From: Bacteroidota bacterium
GTDB lineage: Bacteria > Bacteroidota > Bacteroidia > Flavobacteriales_D > Crocinitomicaceae
NCBI GenBank assembly: GCA_006226425.1
Contig: SBGX01000035.1
Location: 1-50,389, forward strand
Direction: 5' to 3'
DNA: 50,389 nt
In this document: positions 34,626 to 42,968 of the stretch, one piece after another
Layout: each line of letters begins with the position of its first letter
How positions within the stretch are numbered: the stretch's first letter is position 1
Notes under the pieces: generated by a model
What the model saw: the letters and a program-made list of their open reading frames with translations, nothing else
What the model was told of the DNA's origin: nothing
Databases searched by the model: none
Program-made: the position numbers and the translations under genes

Positions 34626-36641
34626 ATGATTGAAGCAAAAAATATACATCTGAAGCCCATCCTTCTTTTGACTTTCGTCATCAACTGCTGGCTCCCTAAA
34701 TTGGGATACTCCCAGGCACTGGAAGCAGGATATAGAGCAAAGCATCAAAATATTTATTGGTACTATCGGTATCGTCTTCGGGAGGCATTCACAATCATTG
34801 GAGATGATGAAGGAAATTGTATTCCGATTGTCGAACGAAATGATGGTGCCACATCGAATTCAAGTAATCATACTAAAGCAACCTATGCTTCCGAAACATT
34901 GGTCCAACTCGGTTGGTATTTAGGCGTACTGGCTACTGAATATCGCCTGTTAAAAAACAATCAGGAATGGGTTGGTTTGGAACAAACCAAAACGGAATTG
35001 TATCATGCCCTGAAGACTGTACATCGTATGGATTATTATGGTACCTGTAACTGGAGTGGACTTGACTGGAATAGCGGAACTTGTGGAGATGCCAATCCCA
35101 ATCCTATCCATGGAGCCTGTCAATTGGATGGTTTTTTGGTTCGTCATGATGTCCCGGAAAACTATTACACCGCCAGTCAATCGAACAGAATGAAAATCAA
35201 TAGTCACAATGACTTTTTTAATATGGCCGGTATTTCGGATCGAAGATATGATGATCGCTATTATCCATCTAGCAATGACTCGGATATTCACTTAATTATG
35301 GGACTCTATTTGGTTTACAAGTTATGTAATGATGAAACCAATGGTTCAGATATAGATGGCAACAACATCCAGGGGGCCCCATACCTCAGATTTAGTACAA
35401 GGGCCAAAGAGCAGATTGCCCGAATTATTCGCTACATCGCGTATCATAATTGGAGACTGGAAAGACCTGACGGAGAAGATGTTCCAGAAGGGTGTAATGC
35501 CTATGCCTGGGCTCGTCCATACCACGTTATTCTTCAGGATATTGGCTATTCAATCCCATCGTATCAAAACCCAAGCATCGGACAGCGACTTGCTTGGCAA
35601 TCCATGAAAGATCAGATCAACCCTGCGGTTGGAACCAACGACAATGCGCATATGGCCCTGACTCTCGCTGCTTTATCTGACAGCTGGGTGAATGCGATCC
35701 AAAACAACGTAACAAGAGATCACATCGTCAATTTGTCGGAGGCCCACAATTGGGGGGATTTCTATCCACTATTGCATTCTGTTCTTTATCCGGGAAGTTT
35801 CAATTCGAATGAGGAAGGAAAAGTAGAAGCCTCATTAAATAGAAGTTTTGCAACCGTCCCATGCACAGGCCCTCGATTTTACGGAGCTCACACGGGAATT
35901 CCCCCCTGGAGAGCATCACGAAGATATGTTCAGGACGAAGAGTATCAGGAACACGGGAATGATGTTAATCGAGGAAACTATGCCGGATTGGACTATATGC
36001 TTCTTCATAACTTATATCGACTGAAATCGGGACTTAATCTCCAATACTACGAAGATCATATTAACCGCCTGGCAGACTGGACATTCACCCCTGCGCCAAA
36101 TGCCGCTGACCCCACTCAGGTACTTGGTTTTGAATCCGTCACCGCCAGCACACCGATCTGGACCGGTCGGGTGATTGAGATGAAAGGTGGTTTTTGTGTC
36201 GATCTAATCCCGGGATTTGAAATTGAAGCAGGAGCCGATGTACTTATCCATACCGGAAAATTCGACTGCGACCAGAGCTTTGGCTACCGCAGTTCTTCAA
36301 ACAATATCGAGAGCAATGCCTCCAGATCCCTACAAGCCTTTGAAAATTATGAGCTCCAATCTTTTGAAGAATCAGACCTCAAAACAAATTCTGAAATTCT
36401 CTCAGATGAGGAATTCCAGCTATATCCAAACCCGAATGAAGGCAGCTTCTATATTCAACGGACCGATTTTTCTGAGGTGACTGCATTCGAAGTTACAAAC
36501 CTTATGGGGCAAATAGTTCATGAAGGTGTCCTTACCCAGGAAAAGGAAAGCATAAAACTCGATGACCATCTCTCCGGTATTTACCTGGTCAAAATATACG
36601 CTAAGAATGAGCTTCGGACTTTTAGAATGTGGATCAAATAA
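34626..36641 (+). CDS. Large T9SS-sorted exported protein, aromatic-rich
   Basis: A 671-residue protein with signal peptide (LLLTFVINCWLPKLGYS-Q). Residues about 35-500 are rich in Trp, Tyr and His (HQNIYWYYRYRLREAF, RDHIVNLSEAHNWGDFYPLL, NRGNYAGLDYMLLHNLYRL) and mostly helical, reminiscent of alpha/alpha-toroid enzymes or polysaccharide-acting proteins, but I can assign no family. Residues about 510-570 form a short beta segment; the last 75 are a T9SS type A sorting domain (LYPNPNEGSFYIQ, then MGQIVHEG, LSGIYLVKIYA). It is co-transcribed with the tail-fibre-like gene. Confidence 0.75.
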   Translation: MIEAKNIHLKPILLLTFVINCWLPKLGYSQALEAGYRAKHQNIYWYYRYRLREAFTIIGDDEGNCIPIVERNDGATSNSSNHTKATYASETLVQLGWYLGVLATEYRLLKNNQEWVGLEQTKTELYHALKTVHRMDYYGTCNWSGLDWNSGTCGDANPNPIHGACQLDGFLVRHDVPENYYTASQSNRMKINSHNDFFNMAGISDRRYDDRYYPSSNDSDIHLIMGLYLVYKLCNDETNGSDIDGNNIQGAPYLRFSTRAKEQIARIIRYIAYHNWRLERPDGEDVPEGCNAYAWARPYHVILQDIGYSIPSYQNPSIGQRLAWQSMKDQINPAVGTNDNAHMALTLAALSDSWVNAIQNNVTRDHIVNLSEAHNWGDFYPLLHSVLYPGSFNSNEEGKVEASLNRSFATVPCTGPRFYGAHTGIPPWRASRRYVQDEEYQEHGNDVNRGNYAGLDYMLLHNLYRLKSGLNLQYYEDHINRLADWTFTPAPNAADPTQVLGFESVTASTPIWTGRVIEMKGGFCVDLIPGFEIEAGADVLIHTGKFDCDQSFGYRSSSNNIESNASRSLQAFENYELQSFEESDLKTNSEILSDEEFQLYPNPNEGSFYIQRTDFSEVTAFEVTNLMGQIVHEGVLTQEKESIKLDDHLSGIYLVKIYAKNELRTFRMWIK

Positions 36642-36650
36642 GGAAAGGGC

Positions 36651-37106
36651 CTAGACACTCAACACCCTGGTCGAATACTTGATTTCTTCCAGTACAATCT
36701 GACTTTCAATATCTCCGATATTTTCGATGGCGGCGACCTCATTGACCAGGAAGTCTCTGAACTCGCGAATTGTCGCGAAACGAACCTTTGCCAGGAAATC
36801 ATAACTTCCTGAAGTGTAATAGAATTCTGAAACCGCTTTTAACTGAGACATTTGGCTAACAAACAACTCTCTCTTTGCAGCCTGATGATCTTTGATCGTA
36901 ATATTCATGAAGACGAGAATACTTTTCCCCAGTAAATCGGCATCCAGCAGTGCAACGTATTGACGGATGATCCCCTGCTGTTTCATTTTTTTAATCCGCT
37001 CATAAATTGGCGTACTCGTCAGAGACAGTTTTTCGGCTAGTTCCTTCGCTGTTATGGCAGCATCCTCCTGGAGAATTTCAAGGATTTTATAATCTAAAGC
37101 ATCCAT
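36651..37106 (-). CDS. Lrp/AsnC-family transcriptional regulator
   Basis: A 151-residue feast/famine regulator. N-terminal winged HTH (DYKILEILQEDAAITAKELAEKL, then STPIYERIKKMKQQGII) and C-terminal RAM effector domain (about 65-150). It ends in a family-typical segment without further domains. It is divergent from the acidic protein gene at 37221, with a promoter for itself at 37135-37142 in the gap, so autoregulation or control of the neighbour is possible. The ligand, often an amino acid, is unknown. Confidence 0.92.
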   Translation of the reverse strand: MDALDYKILEILQEDAAITAKELAEKLSLTSTPIYERIKKMKQQGIIRQYVALLDADLLGKSILVFMNITIKDHQAAKRELFVSQMSQLKAVSEFYYTSGSYDFLAKVRFATIREFRDFLVNEVAAIENIGDIESQIVLEEIKYSTRVLSV

Positions 37107-37134
37107 TTTTAGTGAAATTTTCTTTTTATCAGTT

Positions 37135-37142
37135 CAAAAATA
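37135..37142 (-). promoter_or_regulatory. -7 promoter element of the Lrp gene
   Basis: Minus-strand TATTTTTG (TAnnTTTG), 28 nt before the ATG at 37106. Confidence 0.6.
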
Positions 37143-37220
37143 TTTTTTTTTACTAAATATCACATATAATCCGAAAAGTATTTCTTTTTGTTTGAAATTT
37201 ACCCCAAAAAAGGTGTTGCT

Positions 37221-37517
37221 ATGAACCGCGTAATCAGAGATTTTTCAAGGCTTTCAAAAGATCAGCAATCCATCTTACTTGAAGGCTATGCGGAAGGAGG
37301 TCTGGAAAGAACTTCGTTCCCCTATAAAGGATCATTGTGTGACGGACTTATTCTGAAAGAAGATGAGGTGATTTACCTTGTTCCAATCAGGTCGATTCAG
37401 GAACACTCCCAACAAGAGGAGGAACTGGATGAGGAATTGAATTCCAAAGACGATGATATGGGGCTCATGGATGACGACATCGAATCTGATGATGATTCCG
37501 ATGACGACATGGATTAA
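37221..37517 (+). CDS. Hypothetical small protein with Asp-rich tail
   Basis: A 98-residue protein. The first 65 residues are an ordinary soluble domain (VIRDFSRLSKDQQSILLEGY, DGLILKEDEVIYLVPI). The last 30 are almost all Asp, Glu, Ser and Met (DDDMGLMDDD, ESDDDSDDDMD), which could bind divalent metal or mimic nucleic acid. No family recognised. The frame opens at 37188 with TTG; the ATG at 37221 is the natural start. It ends 11 nt before the OmpR-type regulator and is probably in its operon. Confidence 0.68.
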   Translation: MNRVIRDFSRLSKDQQSILLEGYAEGGLERTSFPYKGSLCDGLILKEDEVIYLVPIRSIQEHSQQEEELDEELNSKDDDMGLMDDDIESDDDSDDDMD

Positions 37518-37528
37518 GGAATGTTCCC

Positions 37529-38206
37529 ATGAAACTTTTATTTGTTGAGGACGACAAGGACCTGATACGATCCCTGTTGTTTTATTTCCACGACCTTGGA
37601 TACATTTGCGAAAAAGCCGGACGCATTCAGGAGGCGGAGGAAAAACTGTTTTTATACGAATATGATTGTCTGATCATCGACCTTGGACTCCCTGACGGGA
37701 ACGCACTGGATTTGCTGGAAAGTTTAAAAAATTCACGGGAAGATGTCGGTATTCTTGTGCTGTCCGCTTCTTCGAACCTGGACAATAAAGTCAAGGCACT
37801 GGAACTGGGGGCAGATGATTATTTGACCAAACCCTTTCACCTTTCCGAATTGAACGCCCGAATTCGATCCATTATCAGACGAAAAAAACAACATGGTAAG
37901 AGTGTCCTGAACGTACATGAAATTGAAATTGATACAGATTCAAACAGGGTCAGTGTCCACGAAAACGAAATCAAACTCACCAAAAAAGAGTACGATCTCC
38001 TCCTCTATTTTGTATTTAACCGAAACAAGGTCCTTTCCAAATCCTCTATTTCAGAACATTTATGGGGGGACTTCATGGACCAATCTGACCGCCACGACGC
38101 CGTCTACAGCCATGTCAAAAATCTGAAGAAAAAACTTAGTGACAAGGGCTCCAAGGATTACATTCAGTCACTATACAGCGTTGGCTACATTTTTAAGGAC
38201 CTCTAA
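37529..38206 (+). CDS. OmpR/PhoB-type response regulator
   Basis: A 225-residue regulator. Receiver domain: VEDDKD at 6-11, phospho-acceptor Asp51 in LIIDLGLPDG, Lys in DDYLTKPFHL. Winged-helix DNA-binding domain about 125-225 (LTKKEYDLLLYFVFNRNKVL, DAVYSHVKNLKKKL, YSVGYIF), the trans_reg_C fold. The kinase gene follows after 10 nt and begins downstream of the stop. Confidence 0.92.
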   Translation: MKLLFVEDDKDLIRSLLFYFHDLGYICEKAGRIQEAEEKLFLYEYDCLIIDLGLPDGNALDLLESLKNSREDVGILVLSASSNLDNKVKALELGADDYLTKPFHLSELNARIRSIIRRKKQHGKSVLNVHEIEIDTDSNRVSVHENEIKLTKKEYDLLLYFVFNRNKVLSKSSISEHLWGDFMDQSDRHDAVYSHVKNLKKKLSDKGSKDYIQSLYSVGYIFKDL

Positions 38207-38216
38207 CTCCATTCTT

Positions 38217-38882
38217 ATGAAAACATCCGAATCCGGAAAAGGTGAACTCGAGAAAAGACAACAATACATCGAGCACCTTTCCCATGAGATCATGACTCCA
38301 CTTGCCATCATCAAAAGCAAAGCGGAACTTCTACTCCAAAGCCCTGCTTTACGAGAAGAGGACTTACTGAACACGGCCGCCATCATTGAAACGGTAGATC
38401 GTCTCACCAGTATCAATAAAGGTTTGATTCTCCTCTCCAAAATTCATCAGGGAATCTACATTGACCGGGAACAAATATCCGTTGTTCCCCTGATCCAAAA
38501 AATGATCCAAATGCTCAATCCCATTGCCGAAAGCAAGAACATCCAGATTGAGATCACCTCAGAATTGAGCCTGACCATTGAAACCAACAAAACGCTGTTC
38601 GAAATTTTGATTCTCAATACCCTCAAAAATGCCCTGATTCATAATATCCAGGATGGCACACTTAAAATTTGGATTTCCAATGATGGAATTTCCTTTGAAA
38701 ACACTGGTTTGATAGGAAAAAAAGAGATTAAAGAACTTTTCAAACGCTTTGTTTCGGGAGCTGCATCTCCAGATTCAATTGGTCTCGGACTATCAATCAT
38801 GAAACAAATTTGTGAGCAACTGGATTACCAGTTGGACTACAAACGATCTGGTCATATTCATCGCTTGAACATTACCTTTTAA
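38217..38882 (+). CDS. Soluble histidine kinase lacking a sensor domain
   Basis: A 221-residue kinase of HisKA plus HATPase_c: phospho-acceptor His23 in IEHLSHEIMTPLA, N box near FEILILNTLKNALIH, G box GLGLSIMKQI. The D box (usually DxGxG) reads NDGISFEN and is degenerate, and there is no membrane segment, HAMP or sensor. The upstream frame to 38139 overlaps the regulator and is not used. Such short kinases may sense cytosolic partners; the acidic protein just upstream is a candidate. The cognate regulator is the adjacent one. Confidence 0.8.
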   Translation: MKTSESGKGELEKRQQYIEHLSHEIMTPLAIIKSKAELLLQSPALREEDLLNTAAIIETVDRLTSINKGLILLSKIHQGIYIDREQISVVPLIQKMIQMLNPIAESKNIQIEITSELSLTIETNKTLFEILILNTLKNALIHNIQDGTLKIWISNDGISFENTGLIGKKEIKELFKRFVSGAASPDSIGLGLSIMKQICEQLDYQLDYKRSGHIHRLNITF

Positions 38883-38966
38883 GGACTTCAGTTTTTCTAC
38901 AGAATTGCTCCCAAATCGCTACAGGATTTCACGCTAATTTCGCTTCAAATTCAATTATTAAATGAA

Positions 38967-39335
38967 ATGAAAACAAAAGCAATTTTCTATGTGGCCTTTC
39001 TTTCGGGGGCAATTTTCTTTACAGGAACTTCGATGACTACTTTGAAGAATTCTTCGAAAACCGAAATGTCAGCCGAAGAAAATATTCTGAACGCAACTTA
39101 CAAGGGAATCACCGAAGAAGGGCTGTACCTTTTTCAGGATGACTCCAGAAAAGAACACCATTTTGACGATTACAGCGAAGAAATCGGTGGTGATCTTTAC
39201 AACGATGAGTTGATCGGAAAGAAATTCAAAGTGACATGGGTTCAGGAGAAGTTTGAAGAATATGATGACGATGACAACCCGACTGGAAAATATTTGACTA
39301 TTCGGAAAATCACCAAGCTTGAAAAGCTGAAATAA
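38967..39335 (+). CDS. Hypothetical exported protein
   Basis: A 122-residue protein with a signal-like N-terminus (IFYVAFLSGAIFFTGTS). The rest resembles a small beta-barrel: NATYKGITEEGLYLFQDD, LIGKKFKVTWVQEKFEE, YLTIRKITKL. Asp-rich (YDDDDNPTG). No family recognised. The SET-domain gene follows after 7 nt, so the two are co-transcribed. Confidence 0.65.
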   Translation: MKTKAIFYVAFLSGAIFFTGTSMTTLKNSSKTEMSAEENILNATYKGITEEGLYLFQDDSRKEHHFDDYSEEIGGDLYNDELIGKKFKVTWVQEKFEEYDDDDNPTGKYLTIRKITKLEKLK

Positions 39336-39342
39336 GTTCACC

Positions 39343-39945
39343 ATGATCCACCCTTCAACGAGATTGGAATACATCTCCAGATTGAAAGGCTACGGTGTCA
39401 TTGCTACCCAGTTTATTCCTAAAGGGACGGTTACCTGGGTGCAAGACAAGCTGGATCGAGAATTCACTCCCGATGAGTTTGACGCTCTCGGGAGTGTTTA
39501 CACCGAACTGGCTGATACATATACCTTTCGAAATCAGTGGGGCAATCACATTTTGTGCTGGGACCACGGCAAATACGTTAACCATAGTTTTAACTCCAAT
39601 TGTCTTTCAACTCCCTACAACTTCGAGATTGCTATCCGCGATATTCTTCCTGGAGAAGAGCTCACGGATGACTACGGTTATTTAAACCTACTGGAACCAT
39701 TTGAACCTATGGATGAGGGACATGAGCGCAAAATTGTTTATCCGGACGATCCTTTAAGAATGTATCGTCAATGGGACCTTGATTTAAGCCAGGCTTTTGC
39801 TCTGATTCCCCAGGTGGAACAGAAACTGGCTCCTTTCTTCTCGGAAGAAATACAAATCAAGATTCATCGGATACTCAATGGTGAAGATGCACTGGATTCG
39901 ACTTTGGAGTGCTATTTTGACCCTTACAAAGCAACTGCTTCCTAA
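39343..39945 (+). CDS. SET-domain protein (putative protein-lysine methyltransferase)
   Basis: A 200-residue protein with an almost complete SET domain (residues about 8-113): GYGVIATQFIPKGTV at 16-30 (SAM-binding loop), YVNHSFNSNC at 78-87 (the NHSxxPN motif, with SNC in place of the usual PNC), and ELTDDYGYL at 106-114 (the EL-x-x-DY motif). The family methylates lysines of histones or other proteins; here the substrate would be bacterial. The C-terminal 90 residues are of unknown function. A terminator-like hairpin follows. Confidence 0.82.
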   Translation: MIHPSTRLEYISRLKGYGVIATQFIPKGTVTWVQDKLDREFTPDEFDALGSVYTELADTYTFRNQWGNHILCWDHGKYVNHSFNSNCLSTPYNFEIAIRDILPGEELTDDYGYLNLLEPFEPMDEGHERKIVYPDDPLRMYRQWDLDLSQAFALIPQVEQKLAPFFSEEIQIKIHRILNGEDALDSTLECYFDPYKATAS

Positions 39946-39966
39946 GTCCATTTTTCTACAACTCAG

Positions 39967-40000
39967 AGCTGTCGATTTTACAATTGACAGCTTTGTTGTT
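39967..40000. terminator. Candidate terminator between convergent SET and ABC genes
   Basis: AGCTGTC and GACAGCT form a 7-bp stem with a 12-nt loop, followed by TTTGTTGTTTT on the plus strand. It ends at the stop of the ABC permease gene and could serve the SET-domain transcript. Confidence 0.5.
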
Positions 40001-41113
40001 TTAGGAAGTTTTCCGGTAATTCAGGACGGCCCAAAAATTAACGAATACCGCCATTCCCCCAATCACCGCGAGATGCGACCATACATCCCTTAGTCCACTC
40101 CCCTTTAGCACCACCATCCGCATCACGTCTATGAAGTAAGTTAATGGATTGATTCGTGCAATCCACTGTGCCCACTCCGGCATACTCTCAATGGGGGTAA
40201 AAAGTCCGCTCATCAGGTTAAACACCATGAGAAAAAAGAAAATAATCGAAATGGCCTGCTGCTGCGTTTCCGAATAAGTAGATACTAATAGACCAAAACC
40301 CAGCACAGCGATCAGATATACGGCTAAAAAGGCATACAACAGGAGCAAGTTTCCTTCCGGGATAATTCCGTAAAGAATTCTTGAAATTAAAAGCCCTATA
40401 CTGAACACCAACATTCCAATGATCCAGAAAGGAATTAATTTTCCCAATATAAACTGGTACTTCCTGATTGGAGTCACATTGATCTGTTCGATGGTGCCTA
40501 TTTCCTTTTCTTTCACAATGTTCAGGGCACTCATCATCCCTCCGACCATCGTTACCAACATCACCAAAATTCCTGGAACCATGAATACCTGATAGTTCAT
40601 TGCCGGATTGAACCAGTTGGAGGACGTGATTTCAATTCCACCGGCAGGACCACCGCCATTCAACCACTCTGTCCTCAGTTTCCCATTGTAATCGCGAATG
40701 ACACTCCCCAAATAGGCACTTCCAACAATCGCCTTGGTTCCATTGATCGCGTTGGCCACCATTAAAAGTTTCTGGTGACTCTCCCGAACCATTTTCTTTT
40801 CGAAACCAGTGGGAATTTGTAGCAAAATATCGGCTTCGTCCCGCTCTACAAAGGCCATGGCCTGCTCATAGGAACTAGTGTTTTCCTTCACCACAAAATA
40901 TCCTGATGCTGAAATTTTCGAAACCAACTCCCGGGAAAATCCAGAACGATCTGTATCTACCACGACCAGTGAAATATTCTTGATCTCATAATTTGCTGCC
41001 CAGGGTAAAACAATCAACTGAAGCAGAGGAGCCACGAATATCACCTTCAAGAGTAATGAGTTCCTGAAAATCTGGCGAAATTCCTTTTTCAATATGATCC
41101 GAAGCGTTTTCAT
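40001..41113 (-). CDS. ABC-2 type exporter permease (YbhR-like)
   Basis: A 370-residue membrane protein of the ABC-2 family: helix near residues 20-40 (VIFVAPLLQLIVLPW), a large periplasmic loop (about 45-175), then five helices (FMVPGILVMLVTMVGGMMSAL, LIPFWIIGMLVFSIGLLI, LLYAFLAVYLIAVLGFGLLV and others). The ABC-2 signature IVKEKEIGTIEQINVTPIRK is present. It is the last gene of the exporter operon, overlapping its paralogue by 4 bp. With that paralogue it forms the transport channel. In E. coli the counterparts are YbhS and YbhR. Confidence 0.9.
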   Translation of the reverse strand: MKTLRIILKKEFRQIFRNSLLLKVIFVAPLLQLIVLPWAANYEIKNISLVVVDTDRSGFSRELVSKISASGYFVVKENTSSYEQAMAFVERDEADILLQIPTGFEKKMVRESHQKLLMVANAINGTKAIVGSAYLGSVIRDYNGKLRTEWLNGGGPAGGIEITSSNWFNPAMNYQVFMVPGILVMLVTMVGGMMSALNIVKEKEIGTIEQINVTPIRKYQFILGKLIPFWIIGMLVFSIGLLISRILYGIIPEGNLLLLYAFLAVYLIAVLGFGLLVSTYSETQQQAISIIFFFLMVFNLMSGLFTPIESMPEWAQWIARINPLTYFIDVMRMVVLKGSGLRDVWSHLAVIGGMAVFVNFWAVLNYRKTS

Positions 41114-42216
41114 TCCAGTCTGATTTTAAATTTGCGCAGGCTAATCACAAACAAAAGAAGCGTCATTCCAGCCAGAATCAGTGTTTCCTTCCAAACTGCT
41201 TCGATCCCAAGGCCCTTAATCATAATTGATTTCACGATGATGAAAAACCACTTGGAGGGTACAATGTTTGAAATCACCTGGAGTGGCATGGGCATATTTT
41301 CGATGGGGAACATAAAGCCACTCAATAACAAAGTCGGTAACATGGTGGCCATCAGCGAAATGAACATGGCTGTTTGCTGGGTTTTGGAAAGCACCGAAAT
41401 CAGGAGCCCTAGCGAAAGAGAAGTCAGAATAAACAATAAACTTTCCACATATAACAGGAACAGACTCCCTTTTACGGGTAATTCCAGGAAAAAATAACTC
41501 AAGAGCAAAATGGCTGTGACATTCAGAATCGAAATAATCACGTAGGGAGCAAATTTTGCGAGCACAATCCATAATGGCTTGAATGGAGACACCAACAGGA
41601 TTTCCATCGTTCCCAATTCTTTTTCGCGCACAATGGAAATGGAAGTCATCATCACTCCCACCAACAGCATGATCATGGCCATAATTCCTGGGATAAAGGT
41701 GTATTCTCCCTTTAATTGTGGGTTGTATAGCATTTTTATTTCTGGTTCGATGACCCAGGGCATACTTGTCGCTCCTAACAATTCACGCTGGTACTCTGTC
41801 ACAATATTCGTCAGGTAATTATTAATGGTCGTCGCTGTGTTGACATCCGAAGCATCTGCTATAATCTGCAATTGCGCCTTATTCTCCCGAAGCAAATGTT
41901 CCGAAAAGTCTGGTTCAAAAATCACAACAGCCCGGACCTTCCCACTTTGAAAGGCCTCCAATATTTCCTCATGCCCCCTGATGTTTCGCTCAATCTCAAA
42001 ATAATCACTAGAAGCTATTTTGTGAATGATTTCCCGGCTTGCATCATCCTTTGATCGATCCAAAATTGCAATATTGGAGTTTTTCACCTCGGTTGAAAGA
42101 GCAAAACCAAAAAGAATGATTTGCACGATGGGCAAACCAAAAAGCAACAGCAAGGTTTTATGGTCACGGAATACGTGATAAAATTCTTTCGCTATAAATG
42201 CTCTTAACTGCTTCAT
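41110..42216 (-). CDS. ABC-2 type exporter permease (YbhS-like)
   Basis: A 368-residue membrane protein paralogous to the next permease: N-terminal helix (LLLLFGLPIVQIILFGFALS), periplasmic loop, then FIPGIMAMIMLLVGVMMTSI and the ABC-2 signature IVREKELGTMEILLVSPFKP, followed by four further helices. It begins 3 nt after the stop of the ATPase gene at 42219. Pairing of two different ABC-2 permeases is the rule for YbhGFSR-type exporters. Substrates in that family include cationic drugs; here unknown. Confidence 0.9.
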   Translation of the reverse strand: MKQLRAFIAKEFYHVFRDHKTLLLLFGLPIVQIILFGFALSTEVKNSNIAILDRSKDDASREIIHKIASSDYFEIERNIRGHEEILEAFQSGKVRAVVIFEPDFSEHLLRENKAQLQIIADASDVNTATTINNYLTNIVTEYQRELLGATSMPWVIEPEIKMLYNPQLKGEYTFIPGIMAMIMLLVGVMMTSISIVREKELGTMEILLVSPFKPLWIVLAKFAPYVIISILNVTAILLLSYFFLELPVKGSLFLLYVESLLFILTSLSLGLLISVLSKTQQTAMFISLMATMLPTLLLSGFMFPIENMPMPLQVISNIVPSKWFFIIVKSIMIKGLGIEAVWKETLILAGMTLLLFVISLRKFKIRLE

Positions 42217-42218
42217 CG

Positions 42219-42965
42219 TTAATTGTCTGATCTTTTTGCCTGACGTGCCAAAATCTGGAAAACTTCGTCCATTGAAGTGACTCCGAAATGTTGCTTCAGT
42301 TTAAACGGACTGTCCATGGCTTCAATCACTCCATCCACCATGATCGAGATCCGATCACAATATTCTGCTTCATCCATGTAGTGGGTGGTAATAAACACGG
42401 TGATCCCCTTGTCCGATGCATCATAAATCAAGTCCCAGAACTGTCTTCTCGTCACCGGATCCACTCCACTTGTGGGCTCATCCAGGAATACCAGTTTTGG
42501 CTCATGCAAGATTGCTACTGAAAAAGCCAGTTTCTGCTTCCATCCCAAAGGCAAATCTCTCACCAACTTATCCGCTTCCTTTTCCAGTCCCAACTTCTCA
42601 ATCATTTCCTTTCCCCTTCGCTCAATTTCTTGCTTCGACAGGCCATAAATTCCGGAGAAAAAATGGATATTCTCCCGAACCGTTAAATCTTCATAAAGCG
42701 AAAACTTCTGGCTCATATAGCCAATATTCTGTTTGATTTTTTCCGGAAACTTATACACATCAAAGCCTGCCACCAACGCTTCTCCGGAACTCGGTATGGA
42801 AAGTCCTGACAACATTCTCATTGCCGTCGTTTTTCCAGCGCCGTTTGCTCCTAAAAAACCAAAAATTTCGCCGCTTTCTACTTCAAAACTGATTTTGTTC
42901 ACAGCAATGAAATCTCCAAAACGTTTCTCCAGATTCCTGGCATAGATCACTTTCTCTCGCTCCAT
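42219..42965 (-). CDS. ABC transporter ATPase, equivalent to the C-terminal half of YbhF
   Basis: A 248-residue ATPase. Walker A GANGAGKTT at 39-47, Walker B LVFLDEPTSGVD, and H-loop FITTHYMDEAEYCDR. The signature reads LPLGWKQ where LSGGQ is usual; the second half of E. coli YbhF has the same type of departure (LPLGFKQ), so I see this as a separate gene for that half. Paired with the canonical ATPase at 42969, which carries LSGGMKQ. Together they would make a heterodimeric ATPase with one degenerate and one canonical site. Confidence 0.93.
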   Translation of the reverse strand: MEREKVIYARNLEKRFGDFIAVNKISFEVESGEIFGFLGANGAGKTTAMRMLSGLSIPSSGEALVAGFDVYKFPEKIKQNIGYMSQKFSLYEDLTVRENIHFFSGIYGLSKQEIERRGKEMIEKLGLEKEADKLVRDLPLGWKQKLAFSVAILHEPKLVFLDEPTSGVDPVTRRQFWDLIYDASDKGITVFITTHYMDEAEYCDRISIMVDGVIEAMDSPFKLKQHFGVTSMDEVFQILARQAKRSDN

Positions 42966-42968
42966 TTT

